Notes: a model not told the origin generated them from the letters alone. Shown: positions 40,609 through 48,900, counted from the stretch's first letter. The stretch: DNA of 64,000 nucleotides from Streptomyces fulvoviolaceus (GCF_000718165.1 NZ_JOEY01000039.1:34938-98937); one strand, 5' to 3'. Numbers and translations are program-made.

Positions 40609-41376
40609 ATGAGCGGAATTCTCGAGGGCAAGCGCGTCCTGATCACCGGTGTGCTGATGGAGTCCTCCATCGCCTTCCACACCGCCAAGCTGGCCCAGGA
40701 GCAGGGCGCGGAGATCATCCTGACCGCGTTCCCGCGGCCCACGCTGACCGAGCGCATCGCCCGGAAGCTGCCCAAGCCCACCAAGGTCATCGAGCTCGAC
40801 GTCACCAACGACGAGCACCTCGGGCGCCTGGCCGACATCGTCGGCGAGGAGCTGGGCGGCCTCGACGGCGTCGTGCACTCCATCGGCTTCGCGCCGCAGG
40901 ACGCGCTCGGCGGCAACTTCCTGAACACGCCGTTCGAGTCGGTCGCCACGGCCATGCACGTCTCGGCGTACTCCCTGAAGTCGCTCACCATGGCCTGTCT
41001 GCCGCTGATGCAGAACGGCGGCTCGGTCGTCGGCCTCACCTTCGACGCGCAGTACGCCTGGCCGCAGTACGACTGGATGGGCCCGGCCAAGGCCGCCCTG
41101 GAGGCCACCAGCCGCTACATGGCGCGCGACCTGGGCAAGCAGAACATCCGCTGCAACCTCATCTCCGCGGGCCCCATCGGTTCGATGGCCGCCAAGTCCA
41201 TCCCGGGCTTCGGCGAGCTGGCCTCCGTCTGGGACAGCCGCGCCCCCCTGGAGTGGGACCTCAAGGACCCCGAGCCGGCCGGCAAGGGCGTCGTCGCCCT
41301 GCTGAGCGACTGGTTCCCGAAGACCACGGGCGAGATCATCCACGTCGACGGCGGTCTGCACGCCATCGGCGCGTGA
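40609..41376 (+). CDS. fabI: Enoyl-ACP reductase (FabI/InhA type)
   Basis: 255-aa NADH-dependent enoyl-ACP reductase completing the elongation cycle. The cofactor segment ITGVLMESSIAFHTAKLA is typical of this divergent SDR group, and the catalytic YxxMxxxK is Tyr154, Met157, Lys161 (YDWMGPAK). AGPIGSMAAKSIPGF is the substrate-binding loop. In actinobacteria this enzyme is the InhA-type target of isoniazid-like compounds. ATG 40609 follows fabG by five bases. A 21-bp perfect hairpin ends the operon. Confidence 0.95.
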   Translation: MSGILEGKRVLITGVLMESSIAFHTAKLAQEQGAEIILTAFPRPTLTERIARKLPKPTKVIELDVTNDEHLGRLADIVGEELGGLDGVVHSIGFAPQDALGGNFLNTPFESVATAMHVSAYSLKSLTMACLPLMQNGGSVVGLTFDAQYAWPQYDWMGPAKAALEATSRYMARDLGKQNIRCNLISAGPIGSMAAKSIPGFGELASVWDSRAPLEWDLKDPEPAGKGVVALLSDWFPKTTGEIIHVDGGLHAIGA

Positions 41377-41397
41377 CGCTGCCGCTGTGACTCGGCC

Positions 41398-41443
41398 GAT
41401 GGGTGAGGGCCCGCGTCCACAAGGACGCGGGCCCTCACCCATC
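41398..41443 (+). terminator. Perfect 21-bp hairpin after fabG-fabI
   Basis: The stem is 41398-41418 with 41423-41443 around ACAA; the arms begin GATGGGTGAGGG and end CCCTCACCCATC. Confidence 0.85.
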
Positions 41444-41549
41444 ACCCGTTCGGCCCACCCGGCCGGGCGGGGCGGGGAACAACTGCGCACTCTGGAGTAC
41501 GCGTTCAGTTCGCCCTCCCCTCCCCAGCACGGCCGAGGAGGTCCCCCTT

Positions 41550-41903
41550 GTGCGCCTGTCCCGCAGCCTGGCCTCAGTGACCGTCGTCGTCTGCCTCGTG
41601 ATGTCCCTGCCGTACGACGCGCTGCCGCACGCGCGCGTGGAGGTGCCCAAAGCCACCGAACCGGAGCTGTTCGGTGCCTGGTGCCGCAACCGTGTCACCG
41701 GCTCTCATGTGATCGCGTACTGCCACAACCCGTATCCGCGTACCGACAGCGTCAGGCTGCACATCGAGTGCGACCGCTGGTGGGACGTCGACAGTGACTC
41801 GGCCGCGGTCGACGCCGGGCCCGCGCAGACCGTGCGGCTGACCGGCCGCTGCTGGAAAGAGGTCCGGTCCGCGTGGGTCAGCCACCGGAAGCAGGCGCGC
41901 TGA
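41550..41903 (+). CDS. Small secreted four-cysteine protein
   Basis: 117-aa exported protein. The N-terminal RLSRSLASVTVVVCLVMSLP is a signal peptide. The mature part has four Cys (AWCRNR, AYCHNP, HIECDRWW, TGRCWKE) that could form two disulfide bonds. I do not know the family. GTG 41550 has GAGGAGG eight bases upstream; the open frame back to 41403 has no such signal. Its 3' end overlaps the convergent regulator gene by 26 bp. Confidence 0.72.
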   Translation: MRLSRSLASVTVVVCLVMSLPYDALPHARVEVPKATEPELFGAWCRNRVTGSHVIAYCHNPYPRTDSVRLHIECDRWWDVDSDSAAVDAGPAQTVRLTGRCWKEVRSAWVSHRKQAR

Positions 41904-42573
41904 ACCGCCCCGGACGGCACCGGAACGGATAGCTCGCGGCCTCCTCGGCCGCCGCCGTCGCGTCACCCGCGCGGATCGCGTCGACGAGGCGCGTGTGATC
42001 CATGTGCGTCTCCGGCGTCAGCTCCTCGCCGACGTCCTCGCGCAGCCAGTCCCGCAGCACCTCGCCGAGGTCCGCGTACATCGCGGACATCACGTCGTTG
42101 TGGGAGGCCGCCACCACCGCGAGGTGGAAGGTGGCGTCCGCCGTCACGAACGCCTCCGCGTCACCCGACTCCCAGGCCTCCTCGCGCCGTACGAGGAGCG
42201 CGTCGAGCTGCTTGAGGTCCTTCTCCGTGCGCCGCTCGGCGGCCAGTCTCGCCGCGGACGACTCCAGCGTGGAACGCAGCTCGGCGATGTGCCGCGGGTC
42301 CGCGTCGGCGAAGCGGCGGTGCATCACTCCCGCCAGCTCACTGGTCGCCACGACGTACGTCCCGGAGCCCTGGCGGATGTCCAGCAGACCGTTGTGCGCG
42401 AGCGCGCGGACGGCCTCGCGCACCGTGTTGCGGGCAACCCCCAGCTGCTCGACCAGCTCGGGCTCGGTCGGGATCCGGGAGCCGACCGGCCACTCGCCCG
42501 AGGTGATCTGGTGGCGCAGCGCGGCGATGACCTGCTCGGACAGAGCCGAACGGCGGGGGTGGCTCAGGGGCAT
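41878..42573 (-). CDS. FadR-type GntR family transcriptional regulator
   Basis: 231-aa repressor. An N-terminal winged HTH (SEQVIAALRHQITSGEWPVGSRIPTEPELVEQLG then RNTVREAVRALAHNGLLDIRQGSGTYV, residues about 12-75) precedes a helical FCD effector domain (ELRSTLESSAARLAAERR, FHLAVVAASHNDVMSAMY). The ligand is not known. ATG 42573 is divergent from the MFS exporter gene, and an ATCAT/ATGAT repeat lies between, so the exporter is its most likely target. Confidence 0.9.
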   Translation of the reverse strand: MPLSHPRRSALSEQVIAALRHQITSGEWPVGSRIPTEPELVEQLGVARNTVREAVRALAHNGLLDIRQGSGTYVVATSELAGVMHRRFADADPRHIAELRSTLESSAARLAAERRTEKDLKQLDALLVRREEAWESGDAEAFVTADATFHLAVVAASHNDVMSAMYADLGEVLRDWLREDVGEELTPETHMDHTRLVDAIRAGDATAAAEEAASYPFRCRPGRFSAPASGG

Positions 42574-42627
42574 GGCACACCTTCGCACGAGCGGGACGGG
42601 AGAGGGCGCCCCGGGGATGGACAACCA

Positions 42628-42648
42628 ATCATCCCATGATTCTATGAT
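42628..42648. promoter_or_regulatory. ATCAT-CCC-ATGAT operator candidate for the GntR regulator
   Basis: ATCAT (42628-42632) and ATGAT (42636-42640) form an inverted repeat around CCC, with another ATGAT at 42644-42648. It is the only AT-rich symmetric element in the 82-bp divergent region and abuts the MFS gene start. Confidence 0.55.
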
Positions 42649-42655
42649 GGGCGGC

Positions 42656-43948
42656 ATGGCGAGCGAGGAAACCCGGACGATGAAGTCCAAGACCGTACGC
42701 AGCTCCGCGACCGAGTCGGAGGGAGCCGCGGTGCCCGCCACGCGCGCGTGGGCGACGCGCCTGGTCGTCCTCGGCATCGTGCTGTCCGCCCTCAACCTCC
42801 GCCCGGCCATCACCAGCCTCGGCGCCCTCCTCGAAGAGGCCCGCGACGGGCTCGGCATGAGCGGCAGCGTCGCCGGACTCCTCACCTCGGTGCCCCCGCT
42901 CTGCTTCGCCGTCTTCGGCGTCATGGCGCCCCGGCTGGCCCGCCGCTTCGGGCCGGGCGCGGTGGTGTGCGCGGGCATGGTCGCCATCACGGCGGGTCTG
43001 GTCGTACGGCCGTACGCGGGAAGCACGGCCGGCTTCCTGGCCGCCACCGCCCTCGCCCTCATGGGCATCGCGGTCAGCAACGTGCTGATGCCGGTCATCG
43101 TCAAGCGCTGGTTCCCGGACCGGGTCGGCTCCATGACCGGCCTGTACTCGATGGCGCTCGCCCTCGGCACCGCGTCCGCAGCGGCCGTCACGGTGCCGGT
43201 GACGGAGATGCTGGGCGGGAGCTGGCAGTCGGGGCTGGCAGTCTGGGCGGGGCTGGCCGCGGCGGCCGTACTGCCGTGGATCCCGCTCGTACGGGACCGG
43301 GGGGCGACGCCGGCCGAGCAGCCGGCCGTCCGGCGGGAGCACGCGCGCGTGGAGCCGCCCGCACTGCGGATCACCCGGAGCCGTACCGCCTGGGCGCTCG
43401 CCGTCTTCTTCGGGCTGCAGGCCACCGCCGCCTACATCACGATGGGCTGGATGGCACAGATCTTCCGGGACGCGGGCGTGTCCGCGAGCACGGCCGGGCT
43501 GCTGCTGGCCATCACGATGGTCATGGGCGTGCCGCTGGCCTTCGTCATCCCGCGCGTCGCCACCCGGCTGCCGCAGCAGGGCCCGATCGTGATCGCGCTC
43601 GGCGTCTGCGGCCTCGCCGGCTACGCGGGCCTGTACTTCGCGCCCGCCGCCGGCGCCTGGGCCTGGGCCGTGCTGCTCGGTGTCTCCAACTGCGCCTTCC
43701 CGCTGGCCCTCACGATGGTCGGGATGCGGGCCCGGACCGGCGCGGGCGTCGCCCAGCTGTCGGCCTTCGCGCAGAGCACCGGCTATCTGATCTCCATCCC
43801 GGGCCCGCTCCTGGTCGGCGTGCTCTACCAGCACAGCGGCGGCTGGGGCCTGCCGATCGGGCTCATGGCCGCCCTGATGGTCCCGCAGATGGCGGTCGGT
43901 GTGCTGGCGGGGCGCAACCGCACCGTGGAGGACGAGGCGGCCCGCTGA
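42656..43948 (+). CDS. MFS transporter, CynX/NimT family
   Basis: 430-aa membrane transporter with 12 helices. It opens with ATRLVVLGIVLSALNLRPAIT, the CynX/NimT family start, then GLLTSVPPLCFAVFGVMAPRLARRFG and a second half FFGLQATAAYITMGWMAQIFRDAG. Members export or import cyanate, nitroimidazole-like and other small compounds. I use ATG 42656 (MASEETRT); ATG 42644/42647 are in frame. It is divergent from the GntR gene and followed by a small SGM_5486-type gene, its usual partner. Confidence 0.88.
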   Translation: MASEETRTMKSKTVRSSATESEGAAVPATRAWATRLVVLGIVLSALNLRPAITSLGALLEEARDGLGMSGSVAGLLTSVPPLCFAVFGVMAPRLARRFGPGAVVCAGMVAITAGLVVRPYAGSTAGFLAATALALMGIAVSNVLMPVIVKRWFPDRVGSMTGLYSMALALGTASAAAVTVPVTEMLGGSWQSGLAVWAGLAAAAVLPWIPLVRDRGATPAEQPAVRREHARVEPPALRITRSRTAWALAVFFGLQATAAYITMGWMAQIFRDAGVSASTAGLLLAITMVMGVPLAFVIPRVATRLPQQGPIVIALGVCGLAGYAGLYFAPAAGAWAWAVLLGVSNCAFPLALTMVGMRARTGAGVAQLSAFAQSTGYLISIPGPLLVGVLYQHSGGWGLPIGLMAALMVPQMAVGVLAGRNRTVEDEAAR

Positions 43949-43996
43949 CGTCACCCCGGGGGAGCCGCCGAGGAGGGCGGGTGCGAGACTTGCCGT

Positions 43997-44113
43997 ATGC
44001 CAGTGCTCGACCCGAACCCCCCGAACGGCCAGAAGAAGATGCTGCTCGTCTTCGGCTCGTTCCTCGCCATCTTCGTGATCATCGGGATCATCGCGTCGAT
44101 CGCCTCGCCGTGA
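43997..44113 (+). CDS. SGM_5486 family transporter-associated small membrane protein
   Basis: 38-aa single-helix protein, MPVLDPNPPNGQKKMLLVFG, then a hydrophobic run SFLAIFVIIGIIASIASP. This is the small protein that sits behind CynX/NimT-type MFS genes in Streptomyces. It has the typical N-terminal PNGQKKML box. It starts 48 bp after the transporter stop. No clear ribosome binding site is seen at the ATG. A 24-bp perfect palindrome lies downstream. Confidence 0.82.
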   Translation: MPVLDPNPPNGQKKMLLVFGSFLAIFVIIGIIASIASP

Positions 44114-44134
44114 TCCGAGCCCCCCTCGACGGCC

Positions 44135-44158
44135 GATGGTGGGGCTAGCCCCACCATC
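44135..44158. terminator. 24-bp perfect palindrome after the MFS/SGM_5486 pair
   Basis: GATGGTGGGGCTAGCCCCACCATC is perfectly self-complementary with no loop. It could be a terminator or a dimeric-regulator site. It lies 22 bp after the SGM_5486 stop. Confidence 0.5.
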
Positions 44159-44238
44159 CCCTAGGGGGCGAGTGTCAGGGTCAACTGGGTGGATCTCCGG
44201 ATGGGTTGAGGGCCCCCGGTTCCGTAACTTCGAGATGT

Positions 44239-44262
44239 GACCGCGATACGTCGATCGCGGTC
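44239..44262. promoter_or_regulatory. 9-bp inverted repeat upstream of a small membrane protein gene
   Basis: GACCGCGAT (44239-44247) and ATCGCGGTC (44254-44262) flank ACGTCG, about 33 bp before the next ATG. It is a candidate operator or 5' leader hairpin. Confidence 0.4.
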
Positions 44263-44294
44263 CGCAGACCACTCGAAGACCAGCGGAGGCACCC

Positions 44295-44501
44295 ATGTCG
44301 GCCCCTACGTACACGAGGCCCCGCCCGGCGTCCCGGGGCGGCGTCGACATCCGGCTGCCCTGGTGGGCCCTCGCGCTGCCGACGCTGGCCTTCATCGTGC
44401 TGCTGGCGCTGATCCTCAATCCGACCGACGCGCACGCGGCGACCGGCGACCCCGCCATCACTCATCTCTTCGAGCGTATGCAGCAGCTGATAGGCCGCTG
44501 A
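44295..44501 (+). CDS. Small membrane protein conserved in Streptomyces
   Basis: 68-aa protein with a basic N-terminus, one strong helix (WWALALPTLAFIVLLALILNP, residues about 24-44) and a short tail HLFERMQQLIGR. No family function is known to me. ATG 44295 has GGAGG at a good distance. It stands alone behind the inverted repeat above. Confidence 0.78.
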   Translation: MSAPTYTRPRPASRGGVDIRLPWWALALPTLAFIVLLALILNPTDAHAATGDPAITHLFERMQQLIGR

Positions 44502-44566
44502 GCACCTGCTGAGCCGCCAGTCAACTCCCTGCGCCCCATGGCCTGTTTCATGCGAAGCTGGATCCT

Positions 44567-45085
44567 ATGAGCGTCGCAGAACCCCGCAGGATTGTCCTCT
44601 TCCGGCATGCGAAAGCCGACTGGCCCCAGATGACCGACCACGAGCGGCCGCTCGCCGATCGGGGCCGAATGGAGGCGGCAGAAGCCGGACGGAGGCTGGC
44701 CGACACCGGCATCCCCTTCGATCTGGCCCTGTGCTCCACGGCGACCCGGACCCGCGAGACCTGGAAGCTTGCTGTCCAGGAGTTCCCGCACCGGCCGAAA
44801 ACCCTGTACGAGGAGCGGATCTACGAGGCCTCGCCCGGCGAGCTGATCGCTCTGCTCAACGAAACCCCTGATGACGCGCAGAACGTCCTCCTGGTCGGCC
44901 ACAACCCGGGCATCCAGGGCCTCGCCGACATCCTGGCGGGCTCCGCCGAGGACGCCGTGCGCGAGCGGATGAGCAGCCGTGGCTTCCCGGCCGCCGCCTT
45001 CGCCGTGCTGTCCTTCAGCGGCTCCTGGAAGAGCCTGGAGCCCGGTGTGGCCACGCTGCTCGACTACTGGGCGCCGTCCGACTGA
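44567..45085 (+). CDS. SixA-type histidine phosphatase
   Basis: 172-aa cytosolic phosphatase of the branch 2 histidine phosphatase superfamily. The RHG-type motif is RHAKADW near residue 13-19, the second His is in LLVGHNPGIQGLAD, and FDLALCSTATRTRETW is the common middle block. SixA removes phosphate from phospho-histidine carriers. The substrate here is not known. ATG 44567 follows a short gap with no strong ribosome binding site. A bidirectional hairpin separates it from serB. Confidence 0.88.
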   Translation: MSVAEPRRIVLFRHAKADWPQMTDHERPLADRGRMEAAEAGRRLADTGIPFDLALCSTATRTRETWKLAVQEFPHRPKTLYEERIYEASPGELIALLNETPDDAQNVLLVGHNPGIQGLADILAGSAEDAVRERMSSRGFPAAAFAVLSFSGSWKSLEPGVATLLDYWAPSD

Positions 45086-45110
45086 CGACCCGACCCGCGC
45101 GAGACGCACC

Positions 45111-45143
45111 AGGGGCCCGGCACCGTGACGGTGCCGGGCCCCT
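45111..45143. terminator. Bidirectional terminator between sixA-like gene and serB
   Basis: AGGGGCCCGGCACCG (45111-45125) pairs with CGGTGCCGGGCCCCT (45129-45143) around TGA. Confidence 0.8.
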
Positions 45144-45149
45144 TGCCGA

Positions 45150-46367
45150 TCAGTCCTCCACGTGCGCGTCCGCCGCCTCGACCTCTTCGCGGGTGACGCC
45201 CAGCAGATACAGCACCGTGTCCAGGAACGGCACGTTCACCGCGGTGTGCGCGGCCTCCCGGACGACCGGCTTGGCGTTGAAGGCGACCCCGAGCCCGGCC
45301 GCGTTCAGCATGTCCAGGTCGTTGGCACCGTCGCCGATCGCCACCGTCTGGGACAGCGGTACGCCCGCCTCCGCGGCGAACCGGCGCAGCAGCCGCGCCT
45401 TGCCCGCCCGGTCCACGATCTCCCCGGTGACCCGGCCGGTCAGCTTGCCGTCGACGATCTCCAGCGTGTTGGCCTGGGCGAAGTCGAGCCCGAGCCGCTC
45501 CTTCAGGTCGTCGGTGACCTGGGTGAACCCACCGGACACGACACCGACTTGGAAGCCGAGCCGCTTCAGCGTACGGATCAGCGTGCGCGCGCCCGGCGTC
45601 AGCCGCACCTCGCTGCGCACCTTGTCCACCACCGAGGCGTCCAGCCCCTCCAGCAGCGCCACGCGCGCGTGCAGCGACTGCTCGAAGTCCAGCTCCCCGC
45701 GCATCGCGGCCGCCGTCACCTCGGCGACCTTGTCCTCGCAGCCGGCGTGCGCGGCGAAGAGCTCGATCACCTCGTCCTGGATGAGCGTCGAGTCCACGTC
45801 CATGACGACCAGGCGCTGCGCCCGCCGGTGCAGCCCGGCCGCGACGACCGCCACATCCACACCGAGCGCGGCGGCATCCGTCACGAGGGCGGTGCGCAGC
45901 GGCTCGGTCTCCACACCGGACACCGCGAACTCGACCGCCGTGACCGGGTACTTGGCGAGCCGGAAGATCCGGTCGATGTTGCCGCCCGCCTTGGTGATCT
46001 TGGCGGCGATCGCGGCGGTCGCCTCCGCGGTGAGCGGATGCCCGAGCACGGTGACCAGCGAACGGCCGAGCCCGCGCGGCCGGTTGTCGCCGAGGCCGGA
46101 GATGATCTCCGCCTGCATCTTCATCGACTCGGCCCAGTTGTGGACAGTCCGCCGCAGATCACCCTCCAGTCCCGAGGGCGGCTCGGTCACCAGCGCGCAC
46201 AGCACCATTCGGCCACGCGTGACGACCTGCTCGATGTCGACCACGTCGAGCGAATAGGCGGCAAGGGTGTCGAAGAGGCCGGCCGTGATGCCCGGCCTGT
46301 CCTTCCCGAAGATCTTGACGAGAAGGGTGGGGACATCGGAGGACGGCGAGGTCTGCGAAGCGCTCAT
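45150..46367 (-). CDS. serB: Phosphoserine phosphatase with N-terminal ACT domain
   Basis: 405-aa enzyme making L-serine from phosphoserine. The N-terminal ACT domain (TLLVKIFGKDRPGITAGLFD onward, residues 14-90) probably binds serine for feedback control. The HAD core has the catalytic VMDVDSTLIQ with Asp190 and Asp192, the second motif VSGGFT and the third IGDGANDLDML. It is longer than single-domain SerB because it has two ACT-like regions, as in mycobacterial SerB2. ATG 46367 is used. It converges with the SixA-like gene. Confidence 0.94.
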   Translation of the reverse strand: MSASQTSPSSDVPTLLVKIFGKDRPGITAGLFDTLAAYSLDVVDIEQVVTRGRMVLCALVTEPPSGLEGDLRRTVHNWAESMKMQAEIISGLGDNRPRGLGRSLVTVLGHPLTAEATAAIAAKITKAGGNIDRIFRLAKYPVTAVEFAVSGVETEPLRTALVTDAAALGVDVAVVAAGLHRRAQRLVVMDVDSTLIQDEVIELFAAHAGCEDKVAEVTAAAMRGELDFEQSLHARVALLEGLDASVVDKVRSEVRLTPGARTLIRTLKRLGFQVGVVSGGFTQVTDDLKERLGLDFAQANTLEIVDGKLTGRVTGEIVDRAGKARLLRRFAAEAGVPLSQTVAIGDGANDLDMLNAAGLGVAFNAKPVVREAAHTAVNVPFLDTVLYLLGVTREEVEAADAHVED

Positions 46368-46490
46368 GGTGTTCTAACCGTAACGGGCACGCAGTGCCGC
46401 CTGCTCCTGCGGTCCGTCTAGCGGACACGGAACAGTAGGTGTCGGACCGGTGGCGTGAAACTTACGGATCAGCCACGCCTTCGCCACATC

Positions 46491-46560
46491 GAGTCGTATC
46501 GAGTCGTACCGGGTCGTACCGAGGTGTGCCGAGCCGTGTTGATGCGTGCCGAACTGTGCC
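46491..46560 (+). repeat. Seven tandem degenerate 10-bp repeats
   Basis: Decamers in phase: GAGTCGTATC, GAGTCGTACC, GGGTCGTACC, GAGGTGTGCC, GAGCCGTGTT, GATGCGTGCC and GAACTGTGCC. The first three are nearly identical and the rest drift from the same pattern. They lie between the serB start and the streptophobe gene end and are not translated. Confidence 0.75.
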
Positions 46561-46562
46561 GA

Positions 46563-48674
46563 TCAGCGGCGACCCTTCGGCTTCCCCGGGGGCGGCGGGG
46601 GCGGCGGGGGAGGCGGTGGTGGCGGTGGCCCGTCGTCCGGTGAGGACGGTCGCCGGTTGCCGCGCCGCCCCCGTGGGGGCTGCTGCGGCGACCGGGGCGG
46701 CGGCTCGATCGGCTGGGCCATCGTGGGCGCGCCGTACACGTCGTTGCCCGGTGGCGCGTCGCCGGACCGCCCCGCGTCGCCGGACCGCCCCGCGTCGCCG
46801 GACCGCCCCGCCTCGCCGGACGGTTCAGCGTCTTCGGGCGGGGGTGCCGCACGCCGTGGCCATGTGCCCCCGGACGGCCCTGCGCCCTGATCCGGCCGAT
46901 TCCCGCCGGGCGACCGCGGCCCTCGGGCAGGCGGGATTCCGCTGCCCGGCCGCGCGTCCTCCGGTTCCCGCAGCTCTTCCGGTACCTGCAGATACGGATT
47001 GGTGGCCGGGTTCGGCGCCCGGTACGGCGCACCGGGCGCGTATGGCCCGGTCCCGCCCGTGTGCTGCCCGGTCCCGCCCGTGTGCTGCCCGCTCCCGCCC
47101 GCGTATGGCCCGGACTCACCGGCGTACGGGCCGGCCCTGGACCCGGTCTCCCCCGGGTGGGCCCCAGCCCCGCCTCCGCCGCCCCCGCCGCTCTCCCGCG
47201 CGTAGTACGGCTGCCCAGCGCCTCCCACGCTCGCCGGCCGGGGCACCCCGGCCCCCGCCGCCCCCGCCACGTCACCGAGTGCCAGCGGCGCAGCCCGCTG
47301 CCCCGCCGCCCCGGTCGCGCGCGCCAGCAACGCCCCGGCGGCCCCCGCACCCGCGCCCCACACGGCGCCGAGGAGCAGCGCCATGCCGAGGTTCCCGTTC
47401 AGCTTGATCCCCGCCCCGAACGCGTCGAAGCCCAGCACGGACAGTGAGGCGTCCACGGACAGCTCCGTCAGCCACGCGAGCAGCGGCAAGGTCAACGCGG
47501 TCGCGATCCCCAGCCGCAGCGCACAGCGCCCGGCGAAACCGAGGGCGCCCGGATCCCGTACGACACCACCGGTCACCTCCCCGGGTGTCCGTACCGCCGT
47601 CAGCACCCCCGCGAGCAGCATCATCATCGCCGCCGCGACACCCAGCAGCCACACCCGCCCGTCGAGGTCCGCCAGCCGCCCCAGCGTCACGGACTGGTCG
47701 GAGTCGGAGTTCAGCAGGTCGTCCAGCGGATCCGGCAGGAAGTTCGTCAGCACCCCGGTCGCCCTGCCGTCGAACGGCACGAACAGGCCGATGGGAATGC
47801 CCAGCCACACCCCGTTCGGCGCGCCCAGCAGGGCCGCGCCCGCGATCCGCTTGGGATTGTCGTCGCTGATCGCCGCGAACCCCGCCGCCGCGAACCCGGC
47901 GGCCACCGCCACCAGCAGCACCGTCACGAGGGCGGACGCGGCCGGCCGTACCACCCGGTGCACGGCCTCCCAGCCGCTCGGCAGGGGAGTCCGACGTGAC
48001 GCCAGCAGGGCGATCAGCAGGATCCCGGCCGACCAGCCGAGCCCGCCGAGCAGTGTCGGTGCCGTGTCGACCGTGAAGCCCACCGCCGCCTTCGCGTCGA
48101 TGAGGCCGCCGATCTGGTCGGGCAGCAGCCCCCCGATGTCGCCGACGCCGGGAATCTCGATGCCGCTCCCGCCCCCGCCGGGCAGGTCGTCGAGCCCCAG
48201 CGCGCTCCCGTCGATCGTGATGACGTCGTGCCCCGCCCAGGCCAGCCCGCCCAGCATCGCCGTGAACAGGGCGACCACCGCACCCGCGCGCGCGAGGAGT
48301 TCGGACCGCGCGATCTCAACTCCGGCCCCCCGCAGGGACCGTAGGAAGAACCAGGACAAAAGCACCGCGCCGACCAGGCTCACGCCCAGTGGCGTGATCT
48401 CGATGGCGGTCGCCGCCTCCGCGCCCGTGAGACCGAATGCGGACACATCTCCGGACGGGGTGACGGAACCACCCGCCCCAAGGGCCACCACCGCCGCGGT
48501 CATCGGCCCCAGCGAGCTCGCCGTGTCCGCCTCCAGCAGGTGCAGGCCGAGCGCCGCCGTGCCCGCCATCCCGATCAACGCCCAGCTCACGGAGGCGATC
48601 GCGGACAGCAGGATGTCTCCCCACGGCAGCCTCGTGCCCTGCTTCGTCGTTCCGACGCTCATGGACGCACTCAT
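46563..48674 (-). CDS. Streptophobe family membrane protein
   Basis: 703-aa actinobacterial membrane protein of the streptophobe family. It starts MSASMSVGTTKQGTRLPWGD and has about ten hydrophobic helices, among them SAIASVSWALIGMAGTAALG, GVSLVGAVLLSWFFLRSL and WLLGVAAAMMMLLAGVLTA. The last ~220 residues are low-complexity Gly/Pro/Ser with tandem repeats, ending in a run of 13 prolines and GKPKGRR. No enzymatic motif is visible. ATG 48674 follows GGGGGG. Its role is unknown; the tail is probably cytosolic. Confidence 0.85.
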   Translation of the reverse strand: MSASMSVGTTKQGTRLPWGDILLSAIASVSWALIGMAGTAALGLHLLEADTASSLGPMTAAVVALGAGGSVTPSGDVSAFGLTGAEAATAIEITPLGVSLVGAVLLSWFFLRSLRGAGVEIARSELLARAGAVVALFTAMLGGLAWAGHDVITIDGSALGLDDLPGGGGSGIEIPGVGDIGGLLPDQIGGLIDAKAAVGFTVDTAPTLLGGLGWSAGILLIALLASRRTPLPSGWEAVHRVVRPAASALVTVLLVAVAAGFAAAGFAAISDDNPKRIAGAALLGAPNGVWLGIPIGLFVPFDGRATGVLTNFLPDPLDDLLNSDSDQSVTLGRLADLDGRVWLLGVAAAMMMLLAGVLTAVRTPGEVTGGVVRDPGALGFAGRCALRLGIATALTLPLLAWLTELSVDASLSVLGFDAFGAGIKLNGNLGMALLLGAVWGAGAGAAGALLARATGAAGQRAAPLALGDVAGAAGAGVPRPASVGGAGQPYYARESGGGGGGGAGAHPGETGSRAGPYAGESGPYAGGSGQHTGGTGQHTGGTGPYAPGAPYRAPNPATNPYLQVPEELREPEDARPGSGIPPARGPRSPGGNRPDQGAGPSGGTWPRRAAPPPEDAEPSGEAGRSGDAGRSGDAGRSGDAPPGNDVYGAPTMAQPIEPPPRSPQQPPRGRRGNRRPSSPDDGPPPPPPPPPPPPPPGKPKGRR
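46756..46809 (-). repeat. 18-bp tandem repeat inside the streptophobe gene
   Basis: GCGTCGCCGGACCGCCCC is repeated three times exactly (46756-46809) with a degraded fourth copy. It encodes a repeated RSGDAG on the minus strand. Units of 18 bp keep the frame. Similar 21-bp repeats lie at about 47047-47110. Confidence 0.8.
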
Positions 48675-48900
48675 GGCAGACCCCCCGATCCGCGGCGCGG
48701 CCGACCGCCGCGCGTGTCCCCCTGGCGTGGATTACCACTCTCCGGGTCGGTTTCAACCCCGTCAACGGAACCGGGCGAAGCGTGCGTACGTGGTCTTCGG
48801 AGGGCTCAACTTTCGGTCAGGGGGTGGAGACTGAAATAGTTCCCGACGATGTTCGACATCCCTAGACTCCCTGTGTTGGGGGTAACTCGGGGGACTACTC
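48675..48900. other. 226-bp divergent region before the FHA-ABC gene
   Basis: It divides the streptophobe gene and the FHA-ABC exporter gene. A TAGACT (48864-48869) could be a -10 for the exporter, with the ribosome binding site GGGGGA at 48889-48894. No other structure is clear. Confidence 0.45.

Noticed and set aside
44135..44158. Attachment site or recombination target
   Set aside because: No integrase, tRNA or duplicated flank nearby; a terminator or regulator site is more likely.
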